Counted from the first letter of the stretch, positions 8,167-14,760 are shown. The stretch: 14,760 nt of DNA from CAZCWX01 sp964502465 (GCA_964502465.1 CAZCWX010000185.1:1-14760); one strand, 5' to 3'. Numbers and translations: made by a program. Notes: generated from the letters alone by a model not told the origin.

Positions 8167-8370
8167 CACAGATTTCCAGAAGTTTTCTTGTAGAGGTGAA
8201 CATACACTGCAAACGCAACATATACAGCTACGGGCGCAAAATTCTTTGCGGATCCGACTGGGCAGAACACCTCCTTTTAGACTCACAACGACTGGTTTTG
8301 GGTTACGCGCGCAATACTCTTGGGAATGCGAGGCGGGAAAAAACCGACAGGGAGCATCTCTTTACAGGGG

Positions 8371-8399
8371 CTGGTTACAGGCGTGAGAGCTGTAACCAG
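8371..8399. promoter_or_regulatory. 10-bp perfect inverted repeat, candidate operator
   Basis: CTGGTTACAG (8371-8380) and CTGTAACCAG (8390-8399) are exact reverse complements around a 9-nt spacer. The arms lie about 205-235 nt upstream of the adaptor start. No U-tract follows in either direction, so it is not an intrinsic terminator. The arm spacing (19 nt centre to centre) fits a dimeric regulator or an RNA leader hairpin. Efflux operons are often controlled by TetR- or MarR-type repressors binding such sites, but no regulator gene is in this window, so the role is inferred. Confidence 0.5.
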
Positions 8400-8410
8400 A
8401 GGAAAAGAAA

Positions 8411-8447
8411 GAAAAAAACCGGCAGGCCACTGCATGTTACGCCCGGT
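8411..8447 (-). terminator. probable intrinsic terminator of the cytidylate-kinase-like gene
   Basis: On the minus strand, starting 9 nt after the stop codon, ACCGG (8447-8443) can pair with CCGGT (8422-8418). Two further G-C pairs extend the stem after a 3-nt bulge, and GCAG/CTGC can pair within the loop. Seven T residues (8418-8412) follow directly. The stem is imperfect, so strength is uncertain. If real, it separates this gene from the efflux cluster. Confidence 0.45.
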
Positions 8448-8455
8448 CTGCGAGC

Positions 8456-9088
8456 CTACGGCATATGCTCCAGCGCCCAGGCGATTAAATCGCTGGTGCC
8501 TTCCTCATCCCACATCCCGGAATCGATCAAGAGATGGTAGTGAGTCGGGTCAAGCCAGTCAGCGTGATAGAAGGTACGGACATAATCCGCCCGTAATCGG
8601 TCCATACCGATGATGCGGGTCTCAGCAGCAGCATGCGTGAGCCCTTCGGTTTGCATCACACGCTCTATCCGTACCGAGAGCGGCGCAAAAAGAAACACGT
8701 GCAGCACTCCAGGCCGACCAGCCAGAATATGGTTCCCACCCCGGCCCACGATGATTGCGCGGCCTTCTCTGGCAACTTCCTCAACGATCGTCCTGGTCAT
8801 GCGTACTAACTGGGCATCATTCAGCCATAACGGAGGGGGAATTTCGTAGGCAGACTCGAATCCGCCCATGCCGAAGAGGCCGACCATGCGCTCAATAAAG
8901 GAATCGACTCGCTCGTCTTTCGAGTCCACATACTCCTCTGACACCTTATATTGCAAGGCGATTTTGCGCACGATCTCCTTTTCCCACACTGTCCAGTGCA
9001 AGCGGCGGCCTAAGGCACGGGCGATGAGGCTTCCCCCACTGCCGTATTGATGGGAGATGGTGAGCAGTGATCTCGCTGTAGGATTCAT
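8456..9088 (-). CDS. cytidylate kinase-like family protein (PF13189 type)
   Basis: A 210-residue P-loop protein of the cytidylate-kinase-like family. The family is named for similarity to CMP kinase; its true substrate is mostly unproven. From the ATG at 9088, the nucleotide-binding loop is ISHQYGSGGSLIARALG (11-27), a GSGG form that lacks the usual Lys of the Walker A motif, as is common in this family. Other landmarks are GRGGNHIL (116-122), VFLFAPLSVRIERV (131-144) and a C-terminal DRLRADYVRTFYHADWLDP segment (163-181) followed by the terminal YHLLIDSG strand. AAGGAGG five nt before the ATG fixes the start; a GTG two codons upstream would overlap that site. It stands alone, with its own promoter and a probable terminator. 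Confidence 0.88.
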   Translation of the reverse strand: MNPTARSLLTISHQYGSGGSLIARALGRRLHWTVWEKEIVRKIALQYKVSEEYVDSKDERVDSFIERMVGLFGMGGFESAYEIPPPLWLNDAQLVRMTRTIVEEVAREGRAIIVGRGGNHILAGRPGVLHVFLFAPLSVRIERVMQTEGLTHAAAETRIIGMDRLRADYVRTFYHADWLDPTHYHLLIDSGMWDEEGTSDLIAWALEHMP

Positions 9089-9142
9089 AACCACCTCCTT
9101 GGAAAAAAGCGGTCAGGACGCTTCTGTTCTCTGCGGTAGCGC

Positions 9143-9172
9143 ATTCTAGGCGCGGAACACCGTCTCAGTCAA
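9143..9172 (-). promoter_or_regulatory. sigma70-like promoter of the cytidylate-kinase-like gene
   Basis: On the minus strand, TTGACT (9172-9167) is an almost consensus -35 and TAGAAT (9148-9143) an almost consensus -10, separated by 18 nt. Transcription would start near 9136, leaving a leader of about 48 nt before the ATG at 9088. Each box differs from consensus at one base. Confidence 0.55.
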
Positions 9173-9207
9173 CTCAGCAAGAAAAAAACGCGTTCATGGG
9201 GGAGAGG

Positions 9208-10539
9208 CTATGGTTGTGACAGGAAAACGAACACCCGGCCCACGGCGGCTTTATCCATAATGCTCTGCCCTGGGGCCCCAGTCGCAAAGTCAGGAATTGA
9301 GTCACCGTTCACATCCCCAGGCGAGGCGATAGAGTATCCCAGCATCGATCCCTGGTGGGGATAGGGATTGTCGAAGGTGGTGAGATGCCGACCGTCTCGA
9401 CCATTGAACAGAAACATCTCACCCTGGACGTGGTACTCGTCTACCGTCTGATACGGCGCACCAATAAGGATTTCTGGCGCCCCATCCTGATTGATATCTG
9501 GTCCCTCCGCGACCACAAAGCCAAACCCGGAGTACGCCTTGGTGGGGGCAGGATTGTTCAACGTAAAGAGCAACGTGCCATCCGCGCCGCTAAAAGCAAA
9601 GGCCGCTCCCTGCGAAGGATTCGACCCTACGTCTTTGTACGGAGCGCCAATGAGCACGTCTGGCACCCCATCTTTGTTGAGGTCACCAGCGGACACGACT
9701 CGCCAGCCGAACACTTCGCCCGCACGGGGTTCTGGATCGTCAAATGTACGGAGCAGCTTCCCATCCCGACCACTAAAAGCATAGACCCGACCTTGCACAG
9801 TAATATCCCCTACAGAGGTATAGGGAGCACCAACCAACATGTCCGGAATCCCATCTTGATCAAGGTCGCCTGCGCTAGCGACAGACCAGCCGAAGGCCGA
9901 CCCTCCTTGTTGGGCCGGCGCTTCCAGGGTTCGGAGCAACTCTTTACTTTGTCCATTAAACACGAACGCCTTCCCATCCCCATCCTGGGCAAAGGCACCC
10001 ACAATCAACTCAGGAATCCCATCGCCGGTCAGGTCGCCAAGCGAAGCCACTGACCAACCGAAGGCCGCCCCAATTTGCTGTTGTGGTGCTTGCAGAGAGA
10101 ACAGTGGTTTCCCATCTTTTCCACTAAAGACAAAAGCTCTCCCACCCCCTCCTTGGCCAAACGCGCCAATCAGCAAATCTGGCACACCGTCTTGGTTGAC
10201 ATCACCAGCTGCGGCGACCGCACAGCCAAAGGCCGCCTCCCGTTGAGGAGTAGGGGTATCAATCGCAAAAAGCAGTTTGCCACTTTTGCCGCTATAGACA
10301 AAAGCCCGGCCTTGATGATCGTTTTGGTTCCATGGATGGTCATAGGCACCGACAAGATAATCTGAGATCCCATCTTCATCGATATCGCCAACGACTGCGA
10401 GCGCAGAAGCAAAACCAGAGAACATCATACGGGCCGGGTTGTCGAGAATCATCATGCGGGGCGCCGCCCGAACAGGCGAAGCACAGAACAGGAAGAAAAC
10501 AAGCTGGGCACACACCCACACATCGTAATGAAAGCGCAT
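9208..10539 (-). CDS. secreted seven-repeat FG-GAP (integrin-alpha-like) beta-propeller protein
   Basis: A 443-residue exported protein built almost wholly of FG-GAP repeats. From the ATG at 10539 (AAGGA 8 nt upstream), a signal peptide ends near SPVRA/APRM (residue 25). Seven calcium-loop motifs of the DxDxDGxxD type start at residues 52, 113, 169, 225, 286, 348 and 409, a period of 56-62, as expected for one seven-bladed propeller. Most repeats read FGWSVASAGDLxxDGIPDxLVGAP then GRAFVFSGKDGK. The sixth has Pro in place of the leading Gly (PDINQDG) and the seventh has DVNGDSIPD, where Ser replaces the loop Gly. There is no catalytic domain, membrane anchor or sorting signal, so it is probably a periplasmic or extracellular binding or structural protein. 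The partner is unknown. An upstream in-frame start at 10608 would bury the signal peptide and is rejected. Confidence 0.9.
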   Translation of the reverse strand: MRFHYDVWVCAQLVFFLFCASPVRAAPRMMILDNPARMMFSGFASALAVVGDIDEDGISDYLVGAYDHPWNQNDHQGRAFVYSGKSGKLLFAIDTPTPQREAAFGCAVAAAGDVNQDGVPDLLIGAFGQGGGGRAFVFSGKDGKPLFSLQAPQQQIGAAFGWSVASLGDLTGDGIPELIVGAFAQDGDGKAFVFNGQSKELLRTLEAPAQQGGSAFGWSVASAGDLDQDGIPDMLVGAPYTSVGDITVQGRVYAFSGRDGKLLRTFDDPEPRAGEVFGWRVVSAGDLNKDGVPDVLIGAPYKDVGSNPSQGAAFAFSGADGTLLFTLNNPAPTKAYSGFGFVVAEGPDINQDGAPEILIGAPYQTVDEYHVQGEMFLFNGRDGRHLTTFDNPYPHQGSMLGYSIASPGDVNGDSIPDFATGAPGQSIMDKAAVGRVFVFLSQP

Positions 10540-10647
10540 AGGGGGATTCCTTTGGAAGAGTTTCAAGTTACTTGCTGGACTGATGAGGTTGCAGGCTGGA
10601 GGGATCAAGAGAATGGGCAGCCACTCCTGCCACTTTTGAGTTTCGGC

Positions 10648-10676
10648 CTTATATCGTAGCCTTCTCTCACTGTCAA
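10648..10676 (-). promoter_or_regulatory. strong sigma70-like promoter of the FG-GAP protein gene
   Basis: The minus strand carries a perfect -35 TTGACA (10676-10671), a 17-nt spacer and TATAAG (10653-10648), one base from the -10 consensus. The -35 box overlaps the stop codon of rlmE (10673-10675). Transcription would begin near 10641, giving a leader of about 100 nt before the ATG at 10539. It is the best promoter match I noticed in the window and suggests independent, possibly high, expression of the FG-GAP protein. Confidence 0.7.
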
Positions 10677-11269
10677 ACGGGGGTTTTTAAGCCTGCAGCG
10701 ATGACATACGTTTCCGCCGACCCTTTGCGTGTGGCCTCGGGTCGAGTGGTTTTCACCGTCGCGAAAATAGTCCGCATCTCTGTCAGAAAATCCTTGTACT
10801 CCGGTCCCATAAAAACTTTGAGCAAGAGCGTACCACTTTTTCGCAGCAGCACCGAAACACAGGTCAGCGCTGCCCGACACAGTTCCATCGCCCGAGCTTC
10901 ATCTACCTCTTTGATCCCGCTCAGCTTAGGTGCCATGTCTGAGAGCAAAACATCGGCAGGGCCACCGAGCAAAGTCATCATCTTCTCCTGTTGACCCTGA
11001 TGAGTGGCATCACCTTGCAGCAGCACAACATTCGCCAGGGGCAGAGGTGCAAGTTCAACCAGGTCGATACCAATCACTTTTCCGTCTTTGCCGACTAAGG
11101 TCGCGGCAACCTGTACCCACCCCCCAGGCCAGGAGCCCAGATCAATCACGCGGTTCCCAGGTTTGAAGAGGTGAAACTCTCTGTGCAGTTCCAGCAGTTT
11201 ATAGGCTGCCCGGGAGCGATACCCTTCTTGCTTGGCTTTTTTGTAGAAAGCGTCTTTGCGATCGTACAC
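10673..11269 (-). CDS. rlmE: 23S rRNA 2'-O-methyltransferase RlmE (FtsJ/RrmJ)
   Basis: A 198-residue SAM-dependent methyltransferase that methylates the ribose of the A-loop uridine (U2552 in E. coli) late in large-subunit assembly. The RSRAAYKL motif gives K24, the SAM-binding loop DLGSWPGGW is at 43-51, SDMAPK gives D111, LLLKVF gives K151 and KGSAETY gives E186. These match the K-D-K-E catalytic tetrad with nearly the spacing of E. coli RlmE. It lacks about a dozen N-terminal residues relative to E. coli, which is common outside enterobacteria. The start is GTG at 11269, with AGGA about 9 nt upstream. It follows the VWA gene by 27 nt and is in the same reading frame, with a single TAG between them, so the two genes are probably co-transcribed. 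Confidence 0.95.
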   Translation of the reverse strand: MYDRKDAFYKKAKQEGYRSRAAYKLLELHREFHLFKPGNRVIDLGSWPGGWVQVAATLVGKDGKVIGIDLVELAPLPLANVVLLQGDATHQGQQEKMMTLLGGPADVLLSDMAPKLSGIKEVDEARAMELCRAALTCVSVLLRKSGTLLLKVFMGPEYKDFLTEMRTIFATVKTTRPEATRKGSAETYVIAAGLKTPV

Positions 11270-11296
11270 GTCTAGTGTTCCTGGCCCCTCTCGATC

Positions 11297-14200
11297 CTAG
11301 AATCCCACCGGCCTGATATAGCGCTGGTACACCTTGGGTAGTTCTGTCGGAAGAGAAGCGACATCTTCCAGCACAAGATAGCGAGACGGCTCACACATCT
11401 CGCGCAAATAATCATGCCCAGCCTTGTCAACAGTCAGACAGAATGTGAGCACCCCAGCTTGGTCAGCCTCACGTAACGCCATCATGGTGTCGCGAATACC
11501 ATAGGTAATCGAACGTCGGTCTGTTCCATAGTCTGTATCTTGAGGAAAGCCATCGCTGAGTAGGATCAACAACTTCACTCGGCAGGTAAGGCTTTTGAGT
11601 TTTTCTAATGAGTGACGCAGCGCTGTACCCATCCGCGTCGAACGTTTGGGTTCAATCGCGCCAATGCGCCCTTTGACCGTGGGAGACAACGCTTCGGCGA
11701 ATGATTTCACATGGTAAAATTCAACATTCTCCCTGCCTTGGCCGGAGAAACCATAAATTGCATAGGAGTCACCAATCTCCTCCAGCGCCTCCGCCATCAA
11801 CACCAAGGCTTCCTTCGTTACATCAATAATCCGGCGAGGTTTTGAATGAGACACCATCGGGCGTTTTTTCCATGCTGTCAACCAGTCCTCCGAGTCCTCT
11901 TCACCGTACTGCGGTACGACCTGCACCACCGGCTCGTCGGTGGAAGCGCTCATGTCTACCAGGAACAAGGCAGCCACATCCCGCTCGGTCTGGCGTCGCA
12001 TAGTATAGAGCTTCGGCGACGGCGACACGCCGGCACGGAGATCGCTCGCTGCGGTGATCACTGCATCCAAATCGACCTCCTGCCCATCTTCAAGGCCACG
12101 GAGAGTGCGGTACAATTCCGGGCGAATGCGCTGGAATTCATGTTTCACCGCTGCGGTGATGGCAGCGTAGTTCCCAAGGGTTGCAGAGAAAAATTCTCCG
12201 GCGTCACCGGCGAGTACGATTTCACGTAGCCGGCACCAGCGTGAACGGTAGTCAGCGACCTGGTAATCCCACTCATCATAGAAAAAAGTCAGTCCCTCCT
12301 CGCGCTCACGCCGCCGGTAGCCATTGACAATGGTGAGCCCCTGCTCTGGACTCACCTGTTCGCGCTTGCCGTTTCCGGGGAGTTTGCCGATGAGATCGCT
12401 GATATACAGCCCTTGCGGGGTGATGGTATCGTGGTTGCCTTGACGAATCTGGAGATCGACTCCTGCCTCAAGGAGCGCCTTCAATTCTTCAGGGGAAAGC
12501 GGTGTCCCACCAGTTTGGTCATCTGTCTCGGGTTCGAGTTCCAAAGGTGGCAATTCTGGTGCGTCCGGCGGAGGTGGGCTATCGTCCATGTCTGGATCAA
12601 GCAGCGCATCGCCAGTTATCTTGTCGAAGATGATCGACCCGAAAGACGCCGGGTCACGAGATTGCCGTGCGGCTGCGAGCGAGGACAATAATTGGAAATA
12701 GGTCTCCGCCGCCAAGAGCGCCGAGTCGTAAACCGTAGGATACAGGTCAGCGTCCCATGTGAGTCTCGACGCACTGGCAATAAGGAAATCCGGTAGCAAG
12801 GAAGGCAAGGACAAAGTAGCTGCCCAGTCCAGATCTTCGCGCAAGCCGCTGTAAGCACGGCCGATCCAGGTGCTAACTCGTTGTGTCTCTATCCAGAGGA
12901 ACAGGGCCTCAACGACGTCTGGATGGGGAAAGCGACCAAAGTAGTCAGGGAGTCCACCCACAGGGGCCACTCCTTCACCAAGAAATTGGCGGAGAGCAAG
13001 GGGAAGCTGTGGCCACAGCGTAGTGAGCGAAAAATCGTAAGTGCCGAATTCACGCCGACCAGCCTGCTGTGCCGCCAGCACTCGGAGTAATCTAAAATTT
13101 TCCTCGTAGGTAGGAAAGAAATCGACGCGACCAGGCAACGGCAGACCGTCACTATATGTGGGGAACTCCTCCAGAGGCGGTGGGTAGCAGAACAGCTCTT
13201 GGCGGTGAATACCGACAGAAGAGCCAGAAAGCATCTGAATATATTTGCGTAAAGTTTCTTGGACTTCCTCTAAATCCACTCCAGGAGATGCCTGGCGGAG
13301 GACCCGCAAACTGGTGCGCGATTCCAGGGCAAAAAATGCCGTTCCAGCAGTAAGGTTATCGTGGGCAACGGTGAGGCCCTTTTCCAGCCACTTGATGAGT
13401 CCTTCTGCATCAGTCTCTTCGCAGACGCGTGGAAGGGTGCGAATCAGCGGAGGAATCCCAGCAGGAAATTCGCGCGCGACGGTCAAAAGCTTGTCTTGGA
13501 GCATTGACCTAGGTGCCAGGCTCAAAGATCTGAGCAGAGGCGCGAGCAGAGGAATAACAGGAGGGATCGCTGTCGGATTGGAGCACAGGGCTGGTGCAAG
13601 CAGAGCCAGGAGAAATGCACGCCTTTCAGTGGTTAGCCCGCACAACACCGCCGGCAGACGGAAAAAGATTTCAGTTGCAGCCTTGGCTGAGAGGGTTGCC
13701 GATTCCTGACAACCCGCCAGCACAGCGAGACGCTCCTGTTCTGCCAGATCAGAAAAGCCAGTCGGTAGGTTGGCATAAAAAGTCCCTGGCCCAGACTCCT
13801 GGACCAGGACACCAAGCCTGGCCCAGTGTAACATCTCTGCAGGGGCCAGCACCGGCAAGGCGACAGGTGCAGCCTCGAAATACGAGACTGCCAGGAACTC
13901 ACCCTTCCAACCCTGCTGTCCTAAGAGAGCACTGCCGTGAGTGGCCCACGCACGTAACTGGGGGAGAATCGGCTCTGGCATAGCAGACAGCAACGGTGCT
14001 GAAGTTTGCAGGAACTGCGTCCCGAGACGGCGCGATCTTCTCAGGGTCTCGCGACCAATCGCAACCCATTCTTCCGCTACATCGAGTCCAAGGCGAACAA
14101 AAACAGATGGAGGAAGCGCAAAATACGCGGCTGCGCCGTCCCGTGACACTGGCTCCTCGCTCGCCAAACGCTCGCCGATCTGCACCCAGCGAGCAAATTC

Positions 14201-14410
14201 TTTCTTGCCAAAGACATGCCAGGCAGTTGGGGCGTTGCGACAGAAAATCTGCGCCAGGGTAAGGGACACAGCAGCAAGACGGTCGCCCGCACTCAAGAGA
14301 TGTTCGCGGGCTCGAGCGTCCAACGCCTCAAGCTCGGCGAGCAACGTCTGACCAGCTTTGTCTCCTAACAAATGGCGATTGTCAAACCACAGACGGCGAA
14401 GTGATGACAT
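11297..14410 (-). CDS. NorD/CbbO-like VWA-domain protein with N-terminal ~40-residue repeats
   Basis: A 1037-residue soluble protein of the NorD/CbbO group. Relatives work with MoxR-type AAA+ ATPases (NorQ, CbbQ) to activate or insert metals in target enzymes. The C-terminal VWA domain has an intact MIDAS: DMSAS (D819, S821, S823), T925 in RSTRMG, and D953 in LLSDG, followed by the family-typical YGIRDTMMALREADQAG and TVDKAG. An acidic Pro-rich linker lies at about 600-635. The N-terminal half carries tandem helical repeats starting with W-x-x-x-G at W75, W115, W155 and W196, spaced 40-41, with weaker copies near 230 and 341. There is no signal peptide or membrane segment, so it should be cytoplasmic. 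The start ATG at 14410 has no clear Shine-Dalgarno. No AAA+ partner is in the window, and the neighbours (ilvE, rlmE) do not reveal a target. Confidence 0.88.
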   Translation of the reverse strand: MSSLRRLWFDNRHLLGDKAGQTLLAELEALDARAREHLLSAGDRLAAVSLTLAQIFCRNAPTAWHVFGKKEFARWVQIGERLASEEPVSRDGAAAYFALPPSVFVRLGLDVAEEWVAIGRETLRRSRRLGTQFLQTSAPLLSAMPEPILPQLRAWATHGSALLGQQGWKGEFLAVSYFEAAPVALPVLAPAEMLHWARLGVLVQESGPGTFYANLPTGFSDLAEQERLAVLAGCQESATLSAKAATEIFFRLPAVLCGLTTERRAFLLALLAPALCSNPTAIPPVIPLLAPLLRSLSLAPRSMLQDKLLTVAREFPAGIPPLIRTLPRVCEETDAEGLIKWLEKGLTVAHDNLTAGTAFFALESRTSLRVLRQASPGVDLEEVQETLRKYIQMLSGSSVGIHRQELFCYPPPLEEFPTYSDGLPLPGRVDFFPTYEENFRLLRVLAAQQAGRREFGTYDFSLTTLWPQLPLALRQFLGEGVAPVGGLPDYFGRFPHPDVVEALFLWIETQRVSTWIGRAYSGLREDLDWAATLSLPSLLPDFLIASASRLTWDADLYPTVYDSALLAAETYFQLLSSLAAARQSRDPASFGSIIFDKITGDALLDPDMDDSPPPPDAPELPPLELEPETDDQTGGTPLSPEELKALLEAGVDLQIRQGNHDTITPQGLYISDLIGKLPGNGKREQVSPEQGLTIVNGYRRREREEGLTFFYDEWDYQVADYRSRWCRLREIVLAGDAGEFFSATLGNYAAITAAVKHEFQRIRPELYRTLRGLEDGQEVDLDAVITAASDLRAGVSPSPKLYTMRRQTERDVAALFLVDMSASTDEPVVQVVPQYGEEDSEDWLTAWKKRPMVSHSKPRRIIDVTKEALVLMAEALEEIGDSYAIYGFSGQGRENVEFYHVKSFAEALSPTVKGRIGAIEPKRSTRMGTALRHSLEKLKSLTCRVKLLILLSDGFPQDTDYGTDRRSITYGIRDTMMALREADQAGVLTFCLTVDKAGHDYLREMCEPSRYLVLEDVASLPTELPKVYQRYIRPVGF

Positions 14411-14418
14411 CAGCAGTA

Positions 14419-14491
14419 TTGGGGATTGCGGATTGGGGATTGCGGATTAGGAAAGCGAAAATATTTATTCCGCAATCTGCATTCCGCAATC
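14419..14491. repeat. paired direct and inverted short repeats in the ilvE-VWA spacer
   Basis: TTGGGGATTGCGGA occurs twice in tandem (14419-14432 and 14433-14446). About 20 nt later, ATTCCGCAATC occurs twice (14467-14477 and 14481-14491), as inverted copies of the GATTGCGGA core. The array can fold into a long hairpin. From general knowledge, similar GATTGCGGA-type units recur between genes in several environmental bacterial genomes; this is not tested here. No U-tract follows, so it is not a canonical terminator of ilvE. Confidence 0.65.
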
Positions 14492-14497
14492 GACAAT

Positions 14498-14760
14498 TTA
14501 CACATAGGTGAGCCAATGGTTGTATTTACGCTCTCTTCCCTTGGTAATCGCGAAGAAGCGCTCTTGCAAAACAGAGGTAATTTCTCCAGGCACAGTACCG
14601 CGGATCGGACGATCATCGACCTCGCGGATCGGTGTGACTTCAGCCGCAGTGCCAGTGAAGAAGGCTTCATCAGCAAGGTAGACCTCATCTCGTGTGACAC
14701 GTTCCTCTGCTAACGAATAGCCCTGATCATGGAGCAGCGTCACCACCGTGTCGCGCGTAA
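14498..14760 (-). CDS. ilvE: branched-chain amino acid aminotransferase, C-terminal part (cut by window edge)
   Basis: The last 86 residues of a class IV PLP-dependent aminotransferase, which performs the final step of Leu/Ile/Val synthesis (2-oxo acid plus glutamate) and the first step of their breakdown. DEVYLADEAFFTGTAAEVTP is the family's PLP-phosphate-binding segment, followed by IREVDDRPI and the terminal ERKYNHWLTYV, all typical of IlvE. The frame is open to the right edge, so about 220 residues, including the PLP lysine, lie outside. The stop TAA at 14498-14500 is followed by 87 nt of repeat-rich spacer before the VWA gene on the same strand. Confidence 0.93.
   Translation of the reverse strand, partial: TRDTVVTLLHDQGYSLAEERVTRDEVYLADEAFFTGTAAEVTPIREVDDRPIRGTVPGEITSVLQERFFAITKGRERKYNHWLTYV

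Larger units (their letters stand above)
8167..8455 (-). promoter_or_regulatory. 289-nt leader/promoter region of the efflux cluster
   Basis: This gap must hold the promoter for the efflux genes unless they are read through from upstream, but I found no convincing -35/-10 pair. It contains a probable terminator of the preceding gene, a 10-bp inverted repeat (8371-8399), a further GGTTAC half-site at 8301-8306, a small inverted repeat CGCAAA-ATTC-TTTGCG (8235-8250), and a very strong Shine-Dalgarno-like AAGGAGGT (8269-8276, minus strand) with no good start codon at proper distance. A 34-codon frame from GTG 8270 ends in TGA overlapping the adaptor ATG (TGATG). I do not call it a gene because its start lies within the Shine-Dalgarno itself. 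Confidence 0.45.

Noticed and set aside
8167..8286. GTG at 8286 as start of the RND adaptor
   Set aside because: It adds 40 residues with a cysteine cluster before the signal sequence; the ATG at 8166 gives a better N-terminus. Kept as a finding only.
8167..8455. tRNA or riboswitch in the efflux leader
   Set aside because: I could not recognise a cloverleaf, CCA end or known riboswitch core; only short inverted repeats are present.
9180..9207. T-run after the FG-GAP gene as an intrinsic terminator
   Set aside because: The minus strand has a T-tract after ACGCGT, but no stem of useful length precedes it.
9355..10053. A 232-codon plus-strand open frame opposite the FG-GAP gene
   Set aside because: The repeats of the FG-GAP gene keep the antisense frame open; the product has no recognisable domain.
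10540..10608. Upstream start at 10608 for the FG-GAP protein
   Set aside because: It would place 23 residues before a clear signal peptide; the ATG at 10539 has AAGGA at proper spacing.
14411..14497. Promoter for the VWA gene in the repeat spacer
   Set aside because: Only poor matches (for example TTGCGG with TAAATA) are seen, and these fall inside the repeat units.

Overview
The window looks like chromosomal DNA of a Gram-negative bacterium of moderate GC (mid-50s percent by eye). Signs of a double membrane are a TolC-type outer-membrane channel, two periplasmic adaptors (one a probable lipoprotein) and an RND pump. Nearly all coding sequence is on the minus strand. The mix of a very large NorD-like VWA protein, an integrin-like FG-GAP propeller protein, a PF13189 cytidylate-kinase-like protein and short dispersed repeats resembles environmental lineages around the former Deltaproteobacteria (Binatota, Tectomicrobia and similar). 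That placement is an inference from gene content, not a measured result.

Layout, read in minus-strand transcription order (high to low coordinate). 14760-14498: the C-terminal end of branched-chain aminotransferase IlvE, cut by the window edge. 14497-14411: a short spacer packed with direct and inverted repeats. 14410-11297: a 1037-residue NorD/CbbO-like VWA protein, followed after 27 nt by rlmE (11269-10673), a 23S rRNA 2'-O-methyltransferase. 10539-9208: a secreted seven-repeat FG-GAP propeller protein, which appears to have its own sigma70-type promoter. 9088-8456: a cytidylate-kinase-like protein with its own promoter and a probable terminator. 8166-145: a five-gene efflux cluster, RND adaptor, RND permease, TolC-like channel, MacA-like adaptor and LolD/MacB-like ABC ATPase.

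The efflux cluster is the most coherent system. An RND tripartite pump and the front half of a MacAB-like ABC tripartite pump sit on one strand around a single outer-membrane channel gene, so the two energy systems (proton motive force and ATP) may share one exit duct. The ABC permease expected after the ATPase does not start in the 144 nt that remain. Instead the ATPase stop codon lies inside a perfect 26-bp palindrome, followed by a small dispersed-repeat hairpin and possibly the end of a convergent plus-strand gene. A 10-bp inverted repeat lies in the leader region upstream of the cluster and could be an operator, but no regulator gene is visible.

I see no tRNA, rRNA, CRISPR array, insertion sequence or phage gene. 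No gene-free stretch is longer than about 290 nt. The two best novelty candidates are the hybrid RND/ABC operon and the ~40-residue repeats in the N-terminal half of the VWA protein.
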